Shown piece by piece: positions 37,002 to 46,700 of a stretch of DNA of 64,000 nt. The translations under genes were made by a program, and so were the position numbers. The notes under the pieces are model-generated. The model was not told the origin of the DNA and made no database searches. It was given only the letters and a program-made list of their open reading frames with translations. Every line of letters starts with the position of its first letter. Position 1 is the stretch's first letter. The DNA comes from Euglena gracilis (lineage: Eukaryota > Euglenida > Euglenophyceae > Euglenales), in contig CP154956.1 in the NCBI GenBank assembly GCA_039621445.1, positions 86,251,291 through 86,315,290 of the forward strand. The letters run 5' to 3'.

Positions 37002-37426
37002 GGTAAACCCCCCCCAAATAATACCCCCCCCCGGGGTATTATTTTTTCGCCCGAAGTCCCGGCCCGAGGGGGGGGGTATTATTTGGGGGGGGGGGTATTA
37101 TTTTTCCAAAATTTTCGAAATTTTTCGAAGTCCCGTAAAACCCAAAATAGCACCCAAAACCCCCCTTTGGGGTCATTTTTTGCACTTTCTTGTGAAATTT
37201 ACCATTTTTGGAGGTCAGATGAGCCAGAAAAATCCATTTTTTTCATAATTTGTTGTCAGAGATTGTGATTTTTACCGACATTTTCAGGTCAAAAATCCGG
37301 GCCTTCGGCCCGGAACAGGGGGGGGGGTATTATTTCGGCGGCCGAAGTCGGACCCCAAGGGGGGGGGTATTATTTGGGGGGGGGGTATTATTTGGGGGGG
37401 GGGGTATTATTTGGGGGGGGTTTACC
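37002..37426. mobile_element. 425-bp G/C-tract inverted-end element
   Basis: It begins GGTAAAC, C-run, AAATAATAC, C-run, and ends with G-run, GTATTATTTG, G-run, TTTACC. Internal copies of GTATTATTT with G-runs are nested. Same design as the 19.0, 25.7 and 26.7-kb elements. Confidence 0.65.
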
Positions 37427-38012
37427 TGGATTGAGCCCCCCCCACATCATACAGAAGGTATGATGTTCATAATCAACACAACCAGACCAGATCTTCCAAA
37501 AATAACCACCGCCACCACACCTGTGGGGTGAAGGAATTCCTGCCAAAATAAAATGGAGGAGCGTTGCCACATGGCAGGGTGTTTTTCATCGGCGGATGGC
37601 ACACCAGAAGGGCGAGGGCAGGAATGGAAAGGATGGGATGGGATGTGTGCGCACCATTGCAGGCAGGCCGCCTTTGGGGCCGTGGGAAGCCAGCCCTTCT
37701 GAACCATCCCTCCATCAAAAACCATACCGATTGGCCTTGCCCCTTCGTTTTAGAACACCCTACCACACATAACCCTCGAGTTGGCCAACCGTTTCCTCGG
37801 TGTCCAACGATCATCAACCTCACGCGAGAGCTGACAGGAGGGTGGGTGAGCAAAAAAAGGTGTCCGGTTGGGAATGATTTTTGGACACCGAAAATTATAA
37901 AAAAAATGGAAACCTTTATCAATCTCCCACATATTCTCTTGGTGCTTAAATCAACATCCCTCCACCCAAATCACAGCCTTGCCAGGTGTTGGGGCGCCCC
38001 AACGACTTCGCG

Positions 38013-38129
38013 TTACAGCCCGATAAACTTGGGCCACGGCCCAACGATGGTTTTCACTGCTTCGTACCGCGCCTCGGTCTCCGGGTCTGCCAGATTCAGC
38101 GGGTTGTTCTTGCACGAGAAGCGCGTCAG
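38013..38129 (-). CDS. LRR gene, terminal exon with stop
   Basis: GACGCAG|CTGACG opens 38 codons plus TAA. LTRFSCKNNPLNLADPET is the last LRR ('LT.F.C..NPL') followed by a capping tail that ends PWPKFIGL. An earlier acceptor (GAAAG|AAACTC) would insert seven residues into the LRR, so the later one is preferred. Confidence 0.8.
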   Translation of the reverse strand: MTRFSCKNNPLNLADPETEARYEAVKTIVGPWPKFIGL

Positions 38130-41100
38130 CTGCGTCAGCCCAGAGAGTTTCTTTCGGTTGACACCCACCAACCACATTTTGGGAATATTAAGTATTCATA
38201 TAAATATTATTATGTACAATAATATTATGTGCATTACATTTGTTACAAATATTATTTATAATAAATCATTTTAAAATTTTTCTTTATTTTATTAATGTTA
38301 ATTTTTGTAATATATGTTACATTTATTATATACACATGTAATTATATAATTAAATTATTTATTTATATAATATATAAAATAATAATTTATATTTATATTT
38401 TATATTAGATTATTTTATTTGTAAGAAATTTTATTATATATTATACATTATATATAAGAGATATCATTATGTGTATAAATATTTGGGACTTCCTGGCAAA
38501 AAGAGAGGGGAAATCTTGGGGGTTATGTACTCAGCCCTGGGTCCACCTGGTCAGGCCAGGTCTCGGGGGGACCCCTCTGGATCATCAACCAAAAGGGAAA
38601 AAAAACTCTGGTCAGGTCACAGATTGCGGCGGGCAGCTTGGCAATTTTGTTGTCGGAGATGAAGAGGGTGGCTGCGGGCACGAGCAAAAGAATGGTTGCG
38701 AACGAAATTTTCGACCTGCCAGTGTACCGATGTGGTGTGTAATTTGTGTGGTGTTGCTCAATGCCTGGTTTTGGGCAAATAAAAATACTTCATTTACGCT
38801 TCTTTTCAATTGGAAGTCCCCCTGAGACCCCCACATCACCCAACAGGCATTCCATGGTCCCCACCTGGTCTCCAATGGGTCCTCATCTTTGTCTGACAGA
38901 TCGAGACCCTGCCTTTGCAACCCTACTTGGTTCAAAACACCAACCCCAGCAGGCTTCTGCTGAAGACCGGGAATTCACCCACCCAGCTCCCCTGAAGGTT
39001 ATTAAATCCTCCCTTAATATAATCCCCCTGATGGTGACATTCAGGAAAAAGCAGAAAAAAATTGATTGGATATCACAATTTTCTGCCAGAAGCCCTCCAT
39101 TTCCCCCCAAAATGAGACATTGGTGGCCGATCTTGGTGGCGACTTTTTCAATCATGCGCCAAACAGCGCAGTTTTGGAGAGCACAGCGATGTTTCTCAGA
39201 ACAAACAAAGCCAAAATCTTCAGAGGCTTTGATTTTTTCCCTCGTTAAGCACTACTCATATTATTGTCCCTCCAGAAGATATGTGTTCACCGGACAGCGA
39301 GAGACCTAAATGTTTCCGGAGATTGCCCACATCCTCCGGCAGGACTGCCAACTGGTTGCCGTCCAGGTTCAGGTAGACGAGGCACTTTTAGGCGGCGCAT
39401 CTCGCACTTAAGGATTTTTTTGTCGGTGTGAGTGAATGCATACATCGATATTTTACGAAAACATCAAGAGGGCCGATTCCCTGGGCCGAAAAATTCTTTT
39501 TGACCATACAAAAATCGAAACGAAGGTTCTAATTCACAAACGATCCGAATTCACATTCCTCACTAAAATGGCGTCTGGAACCCTCCACAAAATGTGTGTT
39601 GCCGTTTCTCCCATAGGTTGACGTTTTGCACCATTGCAAGTGGTACAGGGTGCAGCCAGGAGTATACCGGACGCACGCCGGTGGTTGCGCTGGCCAGAAT
39701 CGAGGGGTGCGGATTTTGGGTTTTGACCCTACATGACCCATTGAAAGTGAACGGTTTGCATGCCTGGCGAAGTGGTATGAGGAAATGCTGCCTAATTTAT
39801 TTTGGAGGGTCTGGGGAATTTAACGATTTTCGTTTTTTAGGAAAAAAAAGTAGAGACGTTTGGGGGACCCTTATTATTTTGGGTTGTACCAGGGGTTGGG
39901 CAACACACCGTTTTCAATTAGAACCATGTTCCAATTGAAAGGTTGAAAATAAAACGACGTTCTTTTATCGGTGTGCGCGATTCTGCACAACGACAGAATC
40001 TTTGCGAAATGACAAGGTGAGAAGGAAGGTTGCGTTCCTTGTGTGTTTTGGTGTGGCGTGTGGCTTGTGCAGATGTAATAAAATGTCGGTGTGCGCAAAT
40101 GCACACACCAACATTTAACTACAAGAAAAACACACCTGACGGAGTGTGTGTTTGTTTTGACACTCATTTGTGGTCCTGGAGAATGGGATAGCAACCCGCA
40201 TTCCGATTTCATTAAAAATACCATGTTTTATATTGTGCTTGAACGTTGGAAAACAAGCATGTTTTGTGAGGCTGTGAACAGGTGGTGAGGTGCTTTGGTG
40301 AAATGGGCAACATTATTAGGTGAAAGCACAAAACACTTTGTGAGATGCAACGATTGTGTGCCTGTGAACTGAGTTGTTGGGGTGTGTCTATATGCAAATC
40401 TGACTTGCGAAAAGAACTTCTCTGTTTTTTTTTTGGTTGATTTTCCCAAATGCGCACATCAACACTGATGTATTCCAATAAATGTGTAAAAGTGACTGTG
40501 ATACCAATCGAAATTCCTCCCTTCTCAGCAAAAAGAATTCACAAAATATTTGGGTCGGTGTGCACAGTTTCCATTCCTTTTTCAGATAAAATAACCACAG
40601 GACAGATCCCCTCCCCGTTCCAGCAATACACTGCCGCGCTTCACCGCCATCCACGCCCCCCCTGCAGCACCTGCCGTACCCATCTGCTCTGTAGGGGGTG
40701 TGGCTGGTTATTGCTTTTGTGGGGTGGTTGTCGTGTCACCGGGTTGGGATGCGGTTGTCCATGCAGTGTGCCCTGTTGGGGTGGATTTCTCACCTGTGTT
40801 CTGCCCCAGTGTCAAAACTGATAGACGAAAACCCCCACTGACAGCCCTACCAATGCGCGCGGCCCTTCTTCTCCATGCCCCCTGGCGCAGCACAAATATT
40901 CCCGCCGGGGACTTGCCGTGTTTTCGGGTGGTCTGCCAGCCATTTTTCAAATGTTTCCTTGCAGTGATCCACCCGGTGCATTCACTTAGGTAACGCAAAA
41001 TGCAGTCGGTGTGCGCATTTGAGCAAATTAACATAATATCATTCGTTTTCGGTGGGGCAAAACATCCAACCCCCTGGAATCCCCTCTGCCCTCCCAAAAC

Positions 41101-43725
41101 ATTCCACGGCAAGTGCCCACTCACAGGGGCGCTGGTGACGGCTGATCCACCCCGCCCCCCGCCTCCCGCACCTGCCTCCCCTCGTCACCATCCCCGCACC
41201 CTCCGTTCCCCTCTCCCCATACCCCTTTTGTGGCGCATCTGGTACCTCTCCCTCAGATGACCTTCATAATTCCCAGTCACCCTCCGCGTCTCTTTCAAAA
41301 CAAAAACCAAAGCAAAACAAAAGCAAAACGGGTCGGAGGTGCCCGAAAAACTCAGGAGGGAATCCACAGGGTCCGCTGCCCACCGTTAATGGTGCTTGGC
41401 CCCGGCTCTCCCAGGAATTCCGTGTTTTTTTGGCTGTGTTTTTTTTTTTTAGGTGGTTGGCATGCCACAAAACACCCGGACCAACACCGACAAAAACACC
41501 AGAACCCTGGTACCGCCTCCCCCCACTTTGTTTGCGTGACGAGAATTCGGTCAGATTCGTCGTCCACCTGCTCCCTCTCGCTCTCACCCCTTGCATCGCT
41601 GGCGCCCAAATCAAAATTTTGTCGGTCTGCGAAAATGCTCAAATCGACCCAAAACAAGCTTAAGTGCGAGATGCGCCGCCCAAGGCACTGCATATGCCAG
41701 ATCTCGACCTGCATACAGCACACACATATAGAGACAGACAAGCAGGGAGACAGACGGATGGGTGGACAAACCCCTTCCACCCTCTTCTCTGGTCCAGGAG
41801 TAGAAAATCCAGCAGTTGTATGCTTTCCCCCAAATGAAATGAGTATTGGTGGCTGTTTGGCATGTGAATGTGGCCAGGTTCCTGAATTTGAAGTAAGAAC
41901 CTCTTTTTGGGCTCTCCAGCAGTAGGACAATACCGGCAGAGAGGACAGGCGGTTGTTGGCCAGCGAAAGGCGACACAAAAGTGGCAAGTGGCAGCAATCG
42001 GCCGGGATTTTCGACAGGTGGTTGTGGCTCACCTGCGGAGGATACAGCACAGCCATCGTCCAACCTGTTTCTCTGAATGTTTCAGGGCTCCGGATGTCAC
42101 AAATGCCAGAATGGCGTATCAATCAACAACAACAGTTCGGTCACAAATGCCAGCAAAGTAGCTGGAGCAAACCCATATGTGGGAGGCCGCTGCATGGACC
42201 TGGCTTTCAGGCAGGGCAAGGCCAAGCACACCACACCTCCAGTGTGTGCAGCTTGGGGAAGCGGTCCACCGTCAGCACCCCGACCGGGATCTGGGCGATG
42301 CGGTTCCTCGACAGGTCGATCTTGCCGAGGTGGGGGTGGGTCACCCCGAAGGTGGGGATGTCCTGGGGGACAGTCCCAGACGGGGCATGGGAATGCTCAA
42401 CGAGGGGGGAATACCCCCCCCCCTGATAGAAGCACGGGTGCGCTTATAACAGACCGCCGCCTCCAGCGGCAGGGGATGTGTGCTTCTATTTGGACCCTAG
42501 CCGCGTATTTTGCAAATTCTTATTGATTTCCTTTAGAAATCCCATCAAAATGCGGGGCGCGCTTGAAGCGGACCGCCGCCTTTGGCGACGGGAGGTGCAT
42601 TTTATTTGGACCCTGCACTTGTAGCGGCCCCGCACTTCTATTAGAGGGGGGGCAGTACCTCCAGCTGATTGGAGTTGACCTGCAGCTCCTCGAGGGCCTC
42701 CATGTCCGCCAGGGAGGGGATGCGCCCGAGGCGGTTCCAAAAGATGGCCAGCCGCTTCAGGAGCAGAGGGTTTTTTTTAGGGCCAGGGGAGGCTGGGCCC
42801 AGGCCCAGCCCCCCCCCCCCCAAAACGCCAAACTTGAAAGAAAATCTCTGTTCAGGGCGTGGCAGCCCAGGAAGCAGTCGTCCGGCAGCTGGGGCCGGGG
42901 TGCGGCGCTGGGCAGGCGGAGGCCGCCCATCGAGGCGGCGAGCCAATTACTTCGGGCCAAAGGAAAATTTGAAACACTTTTCATTGTTTTGTCCCCTTGG
43001 CAGAAGCCACGTACTTCCTTTAGCTTCACATTGGATGCCCCCGCCCCACCAAATAACATCCATGGTCCGTTGCTAAAAATCCCTAGGAGGGGTTGTTTTT
43101 TGTGGTCTATTTTGTGGTCTGTTATTTAGCTTTCCACGGGTCTAAAAATAGGTCCAAAAAGGACCATTTTTGGCAACGAGCAAAAATCGTCTCAAAAATG
43201 CCAATTTTAACAGATGCAAGAATAGGTGAAAATGAATGCCAAAAAGTCATCCATTTTTGGGGGCCACTTCCACAGTTTTAAATTCCCCAAAATCCCGGGG
43301 GTCTTTATTTTTTTGGCCCACTTGCCGGGGGTTGTACACTTTTCGTACCACACTCAACATGCGTTGATGCCCCAAGCCCCTCTCCATACCCCAAGTCCCT
43401 GTTTCCAACTGACGTCCTCTGCGGTTCTAATGGTGGTAGAAATGTGAGCATCACCCCTGGTGGACCAGCTTATTGGAAGCCAAATTGAGCTCTCTGAGAT
43501 TCACCAATTGATTAATGGCAGAAGGCACCTGCAAAGGGGTGGAGTATGCAGAGAGGTATTCAGTGGTAAAAAACCACTGCTCTGAATTCTATTCTTCTGA
43601 TCGTTGACCTTTGCTTCGATGTTTATTTTTGAAAAAAATCTTTTTGGCACTTTTCAGTTTGAATTGCACAATTCAGACAGCGGTGTTTGGAGGTCGATCG
43701 GCCACAATTAATAATATATATATAT

Positions 43726-43774
<49 letters not shown>

Positions 43775-46700
43775 TAGGGTTAGGGTTAGGGGTAGGGTGA
43801 GGGTTTAGGGTTAGGGTTAGGGTTAGGGTTAGGGTTAGGGTTAGGGTTAGGGTTAGGGTTAGGGTTAGGGTTAGGGTTAGGGTTAGGGTTAGGGGGTTAG
43901 GGTTAGGGTTAGGGTTAGGGTTAGGGTTAGGGTTAGGGTTAGGGGTTAGGGTTAGGGTTAGGGTTAGGGTTAGGGTTAGGGTTAGGGTTAGGGTTAGGGT
44001 TAGGGTTAGGGTTAGGGTTAGGGTTAGGGGGCTTCTAGATGTCACCATATACTTATCTACACAGAAAGCATGCCGCCATGCCCAATGAACGGCCCTTGTT
44101 CAGACCGTCTAGATTGTCACCTTAGAGGCCATTGGGCTTGGAGGGGAGGTAAAAATTACTTTAAATTCATTTATATGACAAAATATATTGGGGGTGACGA
44201 TAATTGACCTTCAGATAAAAAAAAAACTGGCAAAACGGGAAGAACGGAAAGAACAACAAACAACAGAAAGAAAATGAACAGACAAAACAAGAAGGAACAA
44301 TAATTAGATTTTACGAGAAAATTCAACACCACCATTTTCATCTAAAATTTTTCACATCCCCCTCATGAATTTCCTTCGACATTTCTATCCAAGCTTTGAT
44401 TCTTGCACACTTTGCCCGTGCCGTTTGGACATCTGCCAGTCAGTGACATTTCATCCCTTGGCGAAAAGGATACTGTTCATCGGGCAAGGGCGTTCATTGG
44501 GCATAGCAGGGGGGTTGTAATCTTCGGGTGAATGGGGTCCTGGGAAAAAAAAACAAAACAATTGCTGCCACACACAGGCTTTCCTTGGGAGGGGAGGGGC
44601 CAAGGAGTGCCCTGAGGCGCCTGCCTGGTTGTGGGTGAAGATTTGCCCCAAAAGGCAATTTTCTGGGCTCCCAGCCTTCGGCACTGGAGCCCCCCGTGGA
44701 GGGTGAGAGCTGGGTGCTTCGGAGTGCTTGCAAGCAGGTAGACCTCCACCCCTGGGGGTTAGCACACCTTTAAATTCAGCCTGGCCATAGATTGGGCTAT
44801 GAGACACTAAAAGAATTCCTCGAAGCACTCTGCCATTCGATGAGAATGCGTGTTGACCCATTTCATTTTGACCTGTTCACGCACGTGCACACAACGCAGG
44901 TGTGTACGTGCGTGCACACCTGCACACACTGTCGACGAAAATATACTAATATAAAATATATAAAATAAATAATATATACTAGTAAAAAAATTCAAATCCA
45001 AACTTCAAAAATTGTTTTGTTCAAATCAACTTCAAAATTGTTTTGTTTCAAACAAAGGATTTTGAAGAGAATATGTTGCAGACGTACCCTGGCAATGGAG
45101 TTGTTGTAGAGGTTCAGGTGGGTCAGCGCAGTAAGCTCGCACAAATAGTTGGGGAAAGCTGATAACTGAGTGGAAGACAATGAACCACAACTCCTGGCTT
45201 TGAAGAGATACAATAAAATCAAGCAAAAATTCAAGCAAAAAAAATTCAAAAAAATCAAGCACTGATGAATCTGATTCATAGCACCAATATTTGAAAACAG
45301 TTTTACAAAGAAAATACCGAACCCATTATCAACCAACCAAATAACTTGTTTCTGCAATTTTTGGGATTCAAATTTCATATCTTCAACCAATTAACCAATT
45401 GAGACCGATGATTAATCACAAAATGGAGTTGCGGGTGGACAGAACATTACTAAACACAGGCAGTGGTAAATAACAGGGGGGGTACAGCCAAGCCCATAAT
45501 TTTGACACATCGTGCTAACAATTTGGCATGAACGGCCAAGGTTCTGGCAAGTGGTGGCACAAAAAAAATGGTACAGGTGCGGTGACATATTTTTGTCAGA
45601 ATATGCAAGAGTTTCAGCCACAATTTCCCTTAACCGGCAGGTGCCCAGTTGTTGACCACGTGTTGTGGTTTTGCCACTAAATTGGTCTCCTTTCAATGTA
45701 TCCTGCAGCAAGTAATTCCTCCCGTATTAAATGTTCCCAAGACCTTGATTGTGAAATCCCAACCTGAAAAAAAAAATATAAAAAAACCAAAATAAAACCA
45801 AAATTTTCGGTGTCTTTCATTCAAACGTAGACACAGAGATGTGGAAAATGAAATGCTCTAGCGCAAAGCAAAAAGGAAACTACCATACCGAGCACTTGGA
45901 AGCACATAGCGTGTCCAGCTGCGTGAGCTTTCGAAGGGAGTCACCTAGAGACTGTATGGGATTTTCTGAGACATTGATGGCAGGGCCCCAGAGCAAATGT
46001 CGACAACCCACACACAGAAATACCCTGGGGAAGGGGGGGGCAAAAGGTGCACATAGAGGTGACATAGAGGTTGAGGTAAATGTCGTTGGCACAGAGGTGG
46101 AGGTCTTTGGCCAGTTCTGCATCTATGTAGCCTTGCTGGGCACATTCTCCCTCTCCCTGGCAGGGAAGCTTCGGACTCCCATGTCATCCAAAAGAAGGCC
46201 CCATGGGGACCACCCTGCCACCAAAGCACCTTGCAAAGAAGAATATTGCACCGAGTCTTTTTGTACAAAGAATGGGTGGTGGTGACCATGGGACCTCTGG
46301 CCTCTTTTGAATGCAAATGATGCGTATGTGCACCGTGCAGTTTTTGCAGTTTTTTTTGAAGTGTTTATGTTTTTTTGGCCCTTTTTACAGCCTTTTTTTG
46401 CAGTTTCTACAGGGTTTTTTTTGCAGTGCTTCTCAGAAAAAAAAGCCAAGAAATTTTGAGCAAGAATTTTGCAGTTTCTTTTTTAATCATTAAGGGAGGC
46501 TTTTTGGGAGAGAGAGAGAGAGAGGTGGAATTTCTTAAGGTTGTTTTCATTGTATGTGCCGTTGTCTTTTTTTTTGCAGTATATATATGCAGTTTCTTTT
46601 TGCTGTTTTGTGCAGTTTTTTTTTCCCCAGGTGTTTGCAATTTGTTACAGTGCAGTTTTTCACCTGCCCATGTTCCGAGAAACCATTGCAAAATGACATA

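Noticed and set aside
43623-44048. Long minus-strand frame of Leu-Thr repeats
   Set aside because: It is the translation of the TTAGGG array, not a protein.
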